Source: Dysosmobacter segnis (lineage in GTDB: Bacteria; Bacillota; Clostridia; Oscillospirales; Oscillospiraceae). From it: a stretch of DNA of 64,000 bases. The notes beneath the pieces are model-generated. The model made no database searches, had not been told where the DNA came from, and worked only from the letters and a program-made list of their open reading frames with translations. Every line of letters starts with the position of its first letter. The first letter of the stretch is position 1. The stretch spans positions 62,001 to 126,000 of the forward strand of contig NZ_JACOQI010000008.1 in NCBI RefSeq assembly GCF_014297285.1, given 5' to 3'. Shown one piece after another: positions 26,481 to 34,416 of the stretch. A program made the translations under genes and the position numbers.

Positions 26481-27013
26481 CAAATCCAGTCGAGCCAGTC
26501 AACGGTCAAGATGAACGGCACATTTTATGCGCCGCCATTGACAGCCCCGCCCGCCTTTGCTGATGGGCAATCAAGGCGGGAAAGCCCTAAAATGGCTTCC
26601 CGCCCATTTCAATTTTGAGAGAAAAATCTGTCTGCTTTTTCGTGAGTGTGTCCACAAGTTCGGGACATTTTGTCCCGAAGTCCGGCATAGGACGAGGGAC
26701 GGGGGCTTTCATATACGCCCTGTCTGCTGATGAAACCACCCCTGCGCTTGCGGCTCCACGCCACACAATCACAGCCTTGTTTTCTTGCTGCTTCAAATGC
26801 TCTTGCCATCCCGGTTGGCAACCGCATTTTCGCAGCAACGCCGACAGAGCGTATAACACACTACACTTTGCAAGCAAAGTCGTGTGCCAAAGGGAAAGCC
26901 CCTTTGGAAACCCCGGACAACAAAACAGGCTGAATATCTCGCACTTCCCCGGTGCTTGATATTCAGCCTTTATTTGTTGTCAGCAGCCCCCGTTTCGTGG
27001 TCTGCGTGTAGTT
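26481..27013. other. Non-coding right arm of the mobilizable element
   Basis: I see no convincing gene. The stretch is rich in dyads: CCCGCCTT/AAGGCGGG (26550-26580), the overlapping GGCGGGAAAGCC/GGCTTCCCGCC (26575-26604), which are mutually exclusive hairpins, and TTCGGGACA/TGTCCCGAA (26659-26679). These could be binding sites for recombinase accessory factors, a replication origin or a structured RNA. Confidence 0.5.
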
Positions 27014-27031
27014 CCTTGTAAACTGACCTAA
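27014..27031 (+). repeat. attR of the integrated mobilizable element
   Basis: CCTTGTAAACTG (27014-27025) is the exact inverse of the left arm. ACCT and the AA overlap (27030-27031) follow, after which tnpA coding resumes at 27032. Confidence 0.8.
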
Positions 27032-27473
27032 GTGGGAATGTAAATATCATATCGTATTCGCACCGAAATACAGGAGACAGATCATATACGGAAAGATCAA
27101 ACAGGATATCGGACAGATGATCAGAAAGCTGTGCCAATATAAGGGTATCGAGATTCATGAAGCGGAAGCGTGCAAGGATCATATCCATATGCTCGTATCC
27201 ATACCACCGAAATACAGCGTATCGCAGATTATGGGATATCTCAAGGGAAAGAGCAGTTTAATGATCTACGAAAAGTATGCAAATCTCAAGTATAAATATG
27301 GAAACCGGCATTTCTGGTGCCGGGGATATTACGTCAGCACAGTGGGACGAAATAGGCGCGCAATAGAGGAGTATATCAAAAATCAACTTCAGGAAGATTA
27401 CACAGGCGACCAGCTTAGTATCAAGGAGTTCGTAGACCCGTTTACGGGTGAGCCGGTAAGAGGAGGCAAATAA
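27030..27473 (+). pseudogene. tnpA: IS200 TnpA, 3' fragment (interrupted)
   Basis: From 27033 the frame reads WECKYHIVFAPKYRR and continues through the HUH motif HIHMLVSIPP and the region YGNRHFWCRGYYVSTVG. It ends normally at 27473. The catalytic Tyr lies in the C-terminal helix region (IEEYIKNQL). Only the first 12 codons are missing here; they are at 20389-20423. Restored, the protein would be about 158 residues, the normal IS200 length, with no other lesion seen. Confidence 0.88.
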
Positions 27474-27576
27474 ACAAAAGCCCCTTTAGGGGCAGCCCGG
27501 GAGAACTGCGCGGTTGGCAGACTTTTCGACGAGCCTATAGGCTCAGCCCGGGTCATGCCCCAAGGGGGCTAGTGCA

Positions 27577-27599
27577 AACCACCGGCACGGCCGGTGGTT
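27577..27599. repeat. Right-end hairpin of the IS200 element
   Basis: AACCACCGGC/GCCGGTGGTT with an ACG loop. The same arms as the left end at 20265-20287 (loop AAT). Confidence 0.75.
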
Positions 27600-27647
27600 A
27601 TGATTGTATAGTGCAATTCCTTTACACATTAGGTCATCAAAAGGGAA

Positions 27648-28182
27648 GGGAAGTCCACACCTCCGTTACCGCCCGCAGACCATGAAGAATGGACACGAGT
27701 GGTGGAAGTATGTCTATGATGAATTCTACAACTGCGTGATATGTCCCGAATACCAGCCCTTGAAATATAGCACGACGAACCGTGATGGATATAGGGAATA
27801 CAAGAGCGATCCGAATATCTGCGCCGCCTGTCCGACCAGAGAACGGTGTACGCATTCCAGGGACTGTATCAAAACGGTGCAGCGGCATATCTGGAAGGAC
27901 TATGAGGAATTGGCGGACGATGCCAGATATACGCCTGCGTACGCGCAGCTCTACAAGTGCCGAAAGGAAACCATTGAACGGGTCTTCGCGGACGCCAAGG
28001 AAAAACACGCGATGCGTTATACACAATACAGAGGCTTGGCTCAGGTGACGAACTGGGTGAAGCTTAAGTTTGTTGCCATGAACTTGAAAAAATTGGCCAC
28101 ATGGAAATGGAGGGATCTGCTGTCCTCGTTTCGTTTTGCTGTTTTTTCGCTCATATATGTTCGAGACCCAGTCTGCTCCTGA
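27648..28182 (+). pseudogene. IS1182-family transposase, C-terminal remnant
   Basis: About 175 residues of the DDE transposase C-terminus survive: KYVYDEFYNCVICPEYQPLK, a cysteine block (CAACPTRERCTHS), then RKETIERVFADAKEKHAMRY and the catalytic-region helix. The N-terminal two-thirds is gone; the IS200 right end lies immediately upstream. The in-frame ATG at 27604 is within IS200 DNA and is not a real start. The 3' side still has a strong hairpin. Confidence 0.8.
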
Positions 28183-28209
28183 GTACAGACCGGGTTCCTC
28201 GACAGACTG

Positions 28210-28260
28210 AGATAAAAGAGCAGGAACTCCGGCATAGCCGGGGTTCCTGCTCTTTTATCT
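28210..28260. terminator. Long bidirectional hairpin after IS1182
   Basis: Two 24-base arms (28210-28233 and 28237-28260) pair with a single wobble around an ATA loop. AAAAGA/TCTTTT at the base gives a U-tract in either direction. Confidence 0.8.
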
Positions 28261-28555
28261 GTCAAACACACTTTGCTTTTCATTGTCTTGACAGAGTCGA
28301 ATGGGGCTACCCATCGGTTTGATATAATTCTTATATCACTGAATCGGCCGAAACAGCATGGCCTGCTCCATCATGGCAAACCAGCGTTCATCCGCACGAT
28401 CACGGTGTTTTTTGAAGAGTGCGCGCAGAATCATGACAGTCATCTCCTTCAGTAATCGTTTAACTGTCCTTTATTTTACTGCTTTTTCTTCAAAACGCAA
28501 TCTTAAAATTCCACAAATCGCACAAATAACATATGCCGTTTTTATGCATATTATA
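28261..28555. other. Intergenic region after the mobile block
   Basis: No gene is recognised. It probably contains the outer end of the IS1182 remnant (TGTCTTGACAGAGTC) and AT-rich DNA downstream of the glycerol-3-phosphate operon. I see no clear terminator for that operon. Confidence 0.5.
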
Positions 28556-28900
28556 CTACATTGTTTTAGTTGCCACAATATTCACATCTGTACCCAGAAT
28601 ATCAGCCGCCAATACATCTCCCACATGCACCGGTGCATCGGCTGTGATGGTGTTGAGCAGTGCCATGCAGTCGAATATTTTCTCTTTAGCCAAAGGACGA
28701 TCTGTTTTCACCGGCAAGCGCGGCAGGTCTGCCCCTTGGATCCGGACAGTGGAGGTTACCGTGCGAACCGGGTGCTGCAATTCGTTTCTTCCGTACTCCG
28801 CACCTCTAGGACAGCTGTTGCCGGTAACAGCGAAGCCCTTTTCCTCATCCACCCTAAGGTGGCAGCCCTTAGGACAGGTAATGCATATCAGTTCAGTCAT
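28556..28900 (-). CDS. DUF1667 protein of the glycerol-3-phosphate dehydrogenase operon
   Basis: A 114-residue protein with the DUF1667 N-terminal cysteine motif CITCPKGCHL and a second NSCPRGAEYG, likely metal or Fe-S ligands. Such proteins are regularly encoded after GlpA and an FAD/NAD(P) oxidoreductase in anaerobes, and may replace the electron-transfer subunit GlpC. Its ATG overlaps the preceding stop by four bases (ATGA), so it is translationally coupled. Electron transfer is inferred from context and cysteines. Confidence 0.88.
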   Translation of the reverse strand: MTELICITCPKGCHLRVDEEKGFAVTGNSCPRGAEYGRNELQHPVRTVTSTVRIQGADLPRLPVKTDRPLAKEKIFDCMALLNTITADAPVHVGDVLAADILGTDVNIVATKTM

Positions 28901-30159
28901 GCCAGATCCTCCTCCACGCTCACCGTAATGCTGCCTTGCGCATTCTCCAGCAGCTTACGAGGCAGCTTGATATTCTCCATCTCGCCAGGGGCTAGCCGTT
29001 CGCGTCGGAACGATGCAAGACAGGTCCCCGCCTCATCGGTCACTGTGATACGGCTCTTGCCGCATACGGCCCGTACACGGAAGAATACATCCACCGTCTG
29101 AAAATCTGCGGCCATATGGATGCGCTGCGGAACCGTGTAGCTTACCACAGGACCGTTTTTCAGTTCCATTATCTGACTGGAGGACGGCGTCGTACCGGCG
29201 CATAGCGCCGCAGCAGCCTGACCCGCCCGGGCCGACTCAGCAGTTACAAAGTCTACCAAATCGTGAACATGCAGTACATTACCGCAGGCAAACACGCCGG
29301 GAATGGAGGTTTCCATGTTTTCATATACCACAGGGCCATTGGTGCGGGGGTCCATCTGCACGCCGGCACTGCGGCTAAGTTCGTTTTCCGGGATCAAGCC
29401 AACCGACAGCAGCACGGTATCGCAGTCAAGGATCATCTCCGTGCCGGGTATGGGGCGGCGGTCCGGTCCTACCTCGGAGATAACCACCCGTTCTACGCGG
29501 TCTTTGCCCTGAATGTCACTGATGGTGTGGGAGAGATACAGGGGAATATTGAAATCATGCAGGCACTGGACAATGTTGCGGGTCAGGCCTCCGGAATACG
29601 GCATGACCTCCACGCAGGCCAAAACTTTGGCTCCTTCCAAACTCATACGGCGAGCCATGATCAGGCCAATGTCACCGGAACCGAGGATGACCACCCGGCG
29701 GCCTACCAGGTATCCTTCCATGTTCAGATAGCGCTGCGCCGTGCCAGCAGTGAATACGCCTGCGGGTCGGGTACCGGGAATTGCGATAGCGCCCCGGGTG
29801 CGCTCACGGCAGCCCATGGTCAGGACGACCGCCTTGGCTTCTAGGACCTCATAGCCGCCGCTGGGAGAAACGATATGCACATGCTTTTCAGGCGTAACTT
29901 CCAGCGCCATGGCTTCCAGACAAATATCTACGCCTGTGGAGTGGATCTTTTCAATAAACCGTCCGGCATACTCGGGGCCGGTGAGTTCTTCCTTAAAATA
30001 GTGAAGGCCAAAGCCATTGTGGATACACTGGTTCAAAATGCCGCCCAGTTCACGGTCCCGCTCTACAATGCAGATGGAGCGGCAGCCTGCCTCCCAGGCG
30101 GCATTCGCAGCAGACAGCCCCGCAGGACCGCCGCCGATCACAACAAGATCATACTTCAC
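28897..30159 (-). CDS. FAD/NAD(P)-dependent oxidoreductase (glycerol-3-P dehydrogenase partner)
   Basis: 420 residues. N-terminal FAD-binding DLVVIGGGPAGLSAANAA, a second dinucleotide-binding motif VVILGSGDIGLIMARR near 170, and the C-terminal FAD motif GVFACGNVLHVHDLVD near 290 place it in the pyridine nucleotide-disulfide reductase class. The CxxC redox pair of thioredoxin-like members is not at the usual place. It overlaps glpA by four bases and probably passes electrons from glycerol-3-phosphate oxidation to NAD(P)+ or another carrier. The substrate assignment rests on operon context. Confidence 0.88.
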   Translation of the reverse strand: MKYDLVVIGGGPAGLSAANAAWEAGCRSICIVERDRELGGILNQCIHNGFGLHYFKEELTGPEYAGRFIEKIHSTGVDICLEAMALEVTPEKHVHIVSPSGGYEVLEAKAVVLTMGCRERTRGAIAIPGTRPAGVFTAGTAQRYLNMEGYLVGRRVVILGSGDIGLIMARRMSLEGAKVLACVEVMPYSGGLTRNIVQCLHDFNIPLYLSHTISDIQGKDRVERVVISEVGPDRRPIPGTEMILDCDTVLLSVGLIPENELSRSAGVQMDPRTNGPVVYENMETSIPGVFACGNVLHVHDLVDFVTAESARAGQAAAALCAGTTPSSSQIMELKNGPVVSYTVPQRIHMAADFQTVDVFFRVRAVCGKSRITVTDEAGTCLASFRRERLAPGEMENIKLPRKLLENAQGSITVSVEEDLA

Positions 30160-31598
30160 TTTCCGCTACCTCCTTTGGTTTCTTCCATCAAAAGCCAGGT
30201 CGCGCTGCCGTCCTGCACGATCTCCATGGGATCTTTCCCAAGTTCGTCCGCGAGGATCTTCAGCACGCGGGGGCCGCAGAAACCGCCTTGACACCGCCCC
30301 ATGCCCGCTCCGGTCCGGCGCTTCACACCGTCGATGGAACAGGGGGGGATCGGCGAATGAATCGCGGCGATAATTTCTCCCTCAGTGATGGTTTCGCACC
30401 GGCAGATTATCCGGCCATAGCGGGGATCCTTCCGTACCAATTCTGCTTTTTCACTATCAGAAAGCTTCCGGAAACGTATTTGCGTACGCTTGCCGCTCCA
30501 CATGGTTTTCTTTTCGGCTGCAAGCCCCATTTCTTTCAGCTTTTCCAACGCATAGTCCGCAATGGCGGGAGCGGCGGACAGGCCCGGAGACTTGATGCCG
30601 CACACATACAGCATCCGGGGAGAATTCTTTGCGGGACGGATAATAAAATCCTCCTCACTGGTTACTGCCCGCACGCCGGAAAAGTTGCGGATGGATTGGC
30701 GCAGATCTACAGAGGGCACGCTCTTGCGGCCGAAAGCAGCTACCTGATCCAGACCGCTCTGGGTTGTAGCCCGGTCATCACCATCTTCTACAGGCTCGGC
30801 ATTAGGACCCACAATCAGATTTCCGTGCACAGTGGGGGCTACCAGAACGCCCTTACCCAAAACGCTGGGGCACTGAAAGATTACATGGTTGACCAGATCG
30901 CCGCTGGACTTATCCAGCAAATAGTACTCTCCGCGTGAGTGTTTAGGCATCCATTCGCTCTCTCCGACCATGGCGCTGATTTCATGGCCATGAACACCTG
31001 CGCAGTTGACCAGATAGCGGCTCTCGTAATTTCCGGAGGCCGTGTGAACCACATAGTGATTGCCCAGATCCTCCACACCGGCAACGGCGCTGCCACGCTT
31101 CAGCTCCGCGCCGTTGCGCACAGCCGTTTCAGCCGCAGCAAGGCACAGTCCCCATGGATCGACAATGGCAGCAGTCGGAGCCAGCAGCGCACCACGCACC
31201 GTTTCCGCCAGAGCCGGCTCCATGGTCCGGGCCTCCTCGCCGCTGAGCAGCCGCAGCTCTTTCACACCGTTCTTTATGCCGCGGTCATACAGTGTTTTCA
31301 ACGTGGCGGTCTCCTCCGCAGAGAATGCCAGCACCATGGAACCGCAGCGGCGGTATTCCACATCCAGTTCCCGGCAAAGTTTCTCCATCTGCTCGGAACC
31401 CTGTACATTCAGCTTTGCCATCAGTGTACCGGGTTCCGGATCGTAACCCGCGTGTACGATCGCGCTATTGGCCTTGGTAGTGCCCATAGCGACATCGTTT
31501 TCCCGTTCCAGAATCAAGATCCGCAGATCATACTGTGAGAGTTTGCGGGCCAGCACCGCGCCGATAACGCCGCAGCCAATAATAGTCACATCAAACAT
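30156..31598 (-). CDS. glpA: Glycerol-3-phosphate dehydrogenase, FAD-dependent (GlpA-type)
   Basis: It oxidises glycerol-3-phosphate to dihydroxyacetone phosphate. The 480-residue protein has an N-terminal FAD fold (VTIIGCGVIGAVLARKLS), the DAO domain to about 370, and a C-terminal BFD-like [2Fe-2S] domain with four cysteines (IICRCETITEGE…GRCQGGFCGPRV). This is the anaerobic GlpA architecture. GGAAG lies before ATG 31598. It is the first gene of a three-gene translationally coupled operon, preceded by a leader terminator and by glpP, so glycerol-3-phosphate should induce it. The substrate could come from the phosphodiesterase encoded divergently at 32904. Confidence 0.9.
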   Translation of the reverse strand: MFDVTIIGCGVIGAVLARKLSQYDLRILILERENDVAMGTTKANSAIVHAGYDPEPGTLMAKLNVQGSEQMEKLCRELDVEYRRCGSMVLAFSAEETATLKTLYDRGIKNGVKELRLLSGEEARTMEPALAETVRGALLAPTAAIVDPWGLCLAAAETAVRNGAELKRGSAVAGVEDLGNHYVVHTASGNYESRYLVNCAGVHGHEISAMVGESEWMPKHSRGEYYLLDKSSGDLVNHVIFQCPSVLGKGVLVAPTVHGNLIVGPNAEPVEDGDDRATTQSGLDQVAAFGRKSVPSVDLRQSIRNFSGVRAVTSEEDFIIRPAKNSPRMLYVCGIKSPGLSAAPAIADYALEKLKEMGLAAEKKTMWSGKRTQIRFRKLSDSEKAELVRKDPRYGRIICRCETITEGEIIAAIHSPIPPCSIDGVKRRTGAGMGRCQGGFCGPRVLKILADELGKDPMEIVQDGSATWLLMEETKGGSGK

Positions 31599-31626
31599 TG
31601 GGATACACTTCCTTCCCTGCTGATTT

Positions 31627-31677
31627 AAAAAAAATCAAAGCGAACCAAACCGCCTAATGCGGCTGTGTTCGCTTTGA
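31627..31677 (-). terminator. Leader terminator of glpA (probable GlpP antitermination site)
   Basis: On the minus strand the leader forms a long stem: 31659-31677 pairs with 31635-31654, starting TCAAAGCGAAC, with an ATTA loop and one small bulge. Eight T follow, and then glpA starts 29 bases later. A terminator between promoter and first gene, next to glpP, is the classic GlpP arrangement. Confidence 0.85.
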
Positions 31678-31722
31678 CTCAACTTTCTCAGCAGAAATAT
31701 GCAGTTTTTAGTCTCTACTTGG

Positions 31723-31751
31723 ACTATATCACAGTCCTTTCTGAAAAGCAA
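31723..31751 (-). promoter_or_regulatory. Sigma-A promoter of the glpA operon
   Basis: Minus strand: TTGCTT (31751-31746), a 17-base spacer and TATAGT (31728-31723). A dyad AGTCCTT/AAGGACT overlaps the -35 and spacer. Confidence 0.75.
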
Positions 31752-31794
31752 GGACTTTTTTGAGCTGTACAAGCCGGATTCATATTAGGCGCCT

Positions 31795-32367
31795 TTATGC
31801 CTCCCACAATTCCTCACTGGTGGTAGAGACCGCAACGGCTCCGGCTGCAAGAGCGCCGCATACATCCCGCTTATCCGTCAACAGCCCGCTGGCGATCAGT
31901 GGCTGCGTCACCCGCTGAGACAGACGCCGGATCACATCCGGCATTGCCCCCGGCAAAATGTCGATCACATCCGCATGGGAACTCTGGCGCACCACATTTT
32001 CAAAGGAAATGGAATCCAGCAGGAAAAAACGCTGCACCGTGATCAGTCCCAGTTCCTTCGCGTGATGGATGAGATTGGGTCTGGTGGAGATGATCCCATC
32101 CGCTTTTGTAGCCTCCGCCAGAAAATCCACGGCGATCTCCCCCCGATTGCTCAGTCCCTCGATCAGATCCGCATGGACAAAGGCCAGCTTGCCTGCTGCC
32201 CTGATCCGCTTTACGATCTGCCCGATGTCCAGGATCGTCCCATACAAAATAAACACGGCAGCACATTCCGATCTCAGGGCATGGGCAAGTCCCATGTCGT
32301 TTTTTACAGCCGCAATCACCGGAGCCTCCTGAATCGCTTCTTCAAACACCGCCTGTCTGCCTTTCAT
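31795..32367 (-). CDS. glpP: Glycerol-3-phosphate-responsive antiterminator
   Basis: An RNA-binding regulator that, with glycerol-3-phosphate, prevents termination in the glp leader. The 190-residue TIM-barrel protein contains the GlpP pattern: FILYGTILDIGQIVKRIRAA, VHADLIEGLSNRGEIAVDFL, ADGIISTRPNLIHHAKELGL, and DVIDILPGAMP near the C-terminus. ATG 32367 is chosen (GGGAGGG six bases upstream, MKGRQAVFEE); ATG 32400 lies before that RBS. It is directly upstream of the glpA promoter on the same strand. Confidence 0.92.
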   Translation of the reverse strand: MKGRQAVFEEAIQEAPVIAAVKNDMGLAHALRSECAAVFILYGTILDIGQIVKRIRAAGKLAFVHADLIEGLSNRGEIAVDFLAEATKADGIISTRPNLIHHAKELGLITVQRFFLLDSISFENVVRQSSHADVIDILPGAMPDVIRRLSQRVTQPLIASGLLTDKRDVCGALAAGAVAVSTTSEELWEA

Positions 32368-32400
32368 AAACTGCCCTCCCATAGTGCGTCTGTCTCTCAT

Positions 32401-32903
32401 ACATACTGAGAAACATCATCATGAAACGATAGATCATCAGAGATTATTCTTCTCTCCCGCATTATAGTAAATCCTCTGGCATTTCACAAGCGAATCCGTT
32501 CATTTTCTAAAATGTAAGTTTTTGCTGTGATTATGGTACAATTTTGTCGCGCCCATTTTTCTTATTCTGCAAGCGCGTCGGCGCTCCCGGAAAAACGCAG
32601 GTTGACAGGCGTCACACTTGGACGCAACAGCTAAAATCTCCTCACAGAATCTGTGCGGTTTAAACGAAAAAAATGCAAATTGGCGAAATGCACTTGTCAC
32701 TTCGCTAAAAAAGGAGTAAAATGAAGGCACTTCAAAGGGTTGCTGAAGAGTTTGAGAGCTGGGGCAACAGAGCAAGTTTTCTCCCGGAATCGAGAGACTT
32801 GTTCATGTTGTACTTGGCTTTTTTCTTTGCACCTTTGCTGATTTCACAGCAGAGCCGGGGGCGCTCTCTCCCCGTTTCTGCATTCCATGCAAGGAGTGAT
32901 GGA
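32401..32903 (+). promoter_or_regulatory. Divergent regulatory region between glpP and the phosphodiesterase operon
   Basis: It contains an extended -10 (TGGTACAAT, TACAAT at 32537-32542) like the one at 53965. A GCGAA…TTCGC dyad lies at about 32684-32709, shortly before the AAAAAGGAG at about 32706. A short in-frame leader from ATG 32721, which has a usable RBS, encodes about 60 residues with one hydrophobic run (LFMLYLAFFFAPLLI) before the conserved phosphodiesterase start. It is either an N-terminal extension or an untranslated leader. Confidence 0.5.
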
Positions 32904-33566
32904 ATGCACACAATGATCACGGCCCACTCAGGTTGCGAGGGTAGGCCGGACAATTCTCTGGAATATGTTCAATACGCTCTGCACTGCGGTGCGGACGCAT
33001 TGGAAGTGGATGTACATCCTAAGGATGACGGCTTTTACATCAGCCATGATCCATCCGATGGCGCACATCCTGATCTGAAAGATGTGTTTTCTCTGATTCG
33101 CGGCAGCGGCGTAAAGGTCAACTGCGATCTCAAGCATCCCGGCATCGAACACGCAGTCCTAACATTGGCGCAAGCCTGCGGTGTGGACGAACAGTTGATT
33201 TTTTCCGGCTCCGTCTCCCTTGAAGCTATACAGGATCCCGCGATCCGGTGCCGCACGTTTTGGAATATTGAAAGTGCCATGCCTACGCTTTATGCGCAGT
33301 GCGAGGCTGGTATTCCGCTTACAGAAGAACAGATTCGCGCCGCTATTTCCCTCTATCGACGCTGCGGCGTGCAGATCGTCAATCTTTATTACGGCCTGTG
33401 CACACAGGAGCGCATTGCGCTCCTGCGTGAAAACGGGATCCTCGCCTCCGTGTGGACTGTAAATGACGTGTCTTGTGCCCGGCAGTTTCTGGACGCCGGT
33501 GTATACAACATCACCACGCGGCAGCCAGTTATGGTTTGCGGACTGCGAAAGGAAACCGGCGTATGA
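32904..33566 (+). CDS. Glycerophosphodiester phosphodiesterase
   Basis: It hydrolyses glycerophosphodiesters to glycerol-3-phosphate and an alcohol. The 220-residue core begins ITAHSGCEGRPDNSLEYVQY, where the first His and the acidic pair EVDV match the GDPD metal site and catalytic His; FYISHD gives the second His. The domain ends with the expected VWTVNDVSCARQFLDAGV. ATG 32904 is chosen for AAGGAG eight bases upstream and because homology starts there; ATG 32721 is an alternative that would add a possible membrane anchor. Its stop overlaps the next start (ATGA). The product feeds GlpP and GlpA encoded divergently. Confidence 0.9.
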   Translation: MHTMITAHSGCEGRPDNSLEYVQYALHCGADALEVDVHPKDDGFYISHDPSDGAHPDLKDVFSLIRGSGVKVNCDLKHPGIEHAVLTLAQACGVDEQLIFSGSVSLEAIQDPAIRCRTFWNIESAMPTLYAQCEAGIPLTEEQIRAAISLYRRCGVQIVNLYYGLCTQERIALLRENGILASVWTVNDVSCARQFLDAGVYNITTRQPVMVCGLRKETGV

Positions 33567-34381
33567 ATCAAACATCTTCCCGGCGGATTCTCCTGCTGGC
33601 CCCCCATCAGGATGACGAGTGTCTGCAAACTGCCGGTATTATCTATCAAGCCGCTCACTCCGGCGCCCATGTAAGCGTGTGCTTCGCTACAAACGGTGAA
33701 TACGCTTCCGAGGCAGATGCCGCAGTCAGAGCTGCGGAAAGCCGAAGTGTACTGGCCGCTTTAGGCGTCCCTGCGGAGCAGATCTATTTCTTGGGGTATC
33801 CCGATACCGGTATGCCTTACGAAGAAAGCTTTCTCCGCCGGTTATATGACGGCTGCAGGGTATCCGCCTCCCGTTGGGGGAGAACAGAAACCTGGCGGCC
33901 TGACGGACAGGATTTTCACTTCATGCGCAGCGGCTGTCACGGTACTTATACCGCCGCAAGCGTTCTGCGGGATCTTTCCGATGTGTTAGCGCTGGTCAAT
34001 CCGGATACCGTCTACGTTACAGCCCCCGGCGACTGCCACGGCGATCATGACGCCTTGGGCCGTTTTACGACGCAGGCCGTCGCCGCCATGGAAAATCCTC
34101 CTGCTTTGTATTATTATCTGATTCACGCAGACCGGACAGATATCTGGCCAGAGCGGGACGCTGAATGGTTCCGCTTGCCGCCCATGGCGGCGGATCATCC
34201 GCTTTTACGGTGCGCCGCGGAGCGCCGTCCGCTGCCGGATGGTTTTCCACCCGCGGAAAAATACAGCTTGATTCAAAGCTATACTTCACAGGATCCAGCA
34301 GCCTATAACGGGTATCTGCTGGCCTTTGCCAAAAACGATGAGCTCGTCTTTCGGGTCGAAAGACTTCCCTCTCGAACGTGA
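33563..34381 (+). CDS. PIG-L family de-N-acetylase
   Basis: A zinc hydrolase of the LmbE/PIG-L family, which removes N-acetyl groups from GlcNAc attached to inositol, sugars or thiol cofactors. In 272 residues it has the metal motif APHQDDECL (variant of the usual HPDDE) and the second motif CHGDHDALGR that supplies the third ligand. Translation is coupled to the phosphodiesterase by a four-base overlap. No signal peptide is seen, so it should act on an imported substrate. Pairing with a phosphodiesterase and importer suggests a GlcNAc- or GalNAc-containing phosphodiester. The precise substrate is unknown. Confidence 0.88.
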   Translation: MNQTSSRRILLLAPHQDDECLQTAGIIYQAAHSGAHVSVCFATNGEYASEADAAVRAAESRSVLAALGVPAEQIYFLGYPDTGMPYEESFLRRLYDGCRVSASRWGRTETWRPDGQDFHFMRSGCHGTYTAASVLRDLSDVLALVNPDTVYVTAPGDCHGDHDALGRFTTQAVAAMENPPALYYYLIHADRTDIWPERDAEWFRLPPMAADHPLLRCAAERRPLPDGFPPAEKYSLIQSYTSQDPAAYNGYLLAFAKNDELVFRVERLPSRT

Positions 34382-34416
34382 CATTTGCAAAAATTGTGTG
34401 AAAAGGGTGGTCGAAG

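Larger units (their letters stand above)
20424..27031. mobile_element. 6.6-kb integrative mobilizable element (serine recombinase, MobV)
   Basis: The borders are defined by the interrupted tnpA on both sides, a shared AA overlap and 12-base inverted arms. It encodes a large serine recombinase, a MobV relaxase and a RepA-like initiator. It also has a Zn-ribbon protein, a small acidic protein, an XRE regulator, a small membrane protein and one cargo gene. There is no type IV secretion system, so transfer would need a helper conjugative element. The gene set resembles Tn4451/Tn4453-type mobilizable transposons, but the recombinase is shorter and no resistance gene is present. Confidence 0.88.
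20265..27599 (+). mobile_element. IS200/IS605-family element, split by an integrated element
   Basis: Both ends carry the same hairpin: AACCACCGGC/GCCGGTGGTT at 20265-20287 on the left and at 27577-27599 on the right. This is the subterminal palindrome expected of IS200/IS605 elements, which have no terminal inverted repeats. The only gene is tnpA, present as a 5' piece (20389-20423) and a 3' piece (27030-27473) around the 6.6-kb element at 20424-27031. No tnpB/IscB or omega-RNA-like region was seen, so it is of the tnpA-only IS200 kind. The exact outer cleavage positions cannot be read. Confidence 0.75.

Noticed and set aside
26587..26877. 96-residue minus-strand frame in the right arm of the mobilizable element
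   Set aside because: It crosses several dyads, has no RBS and shows no family resemblance. It is treated as non-coding.
20265..27599. TnpB/IscB-type RNA-guided nuclease or omega RNA associated with the IS200/IS605 element
   Set aside because: No tnpB-like reading frame (RuvC or Zn-finger motifs) exists in the element; it is tnpA-only, and the extra DNA is the integrated mobilizable element.
28273..28330. TTGACA followed by TATAAT as a possible promoter
   Set aside because: The spacing is about 29 bases, too long for a sigma-A promoter; the TTGACA belongs to a probable IS1182 end.
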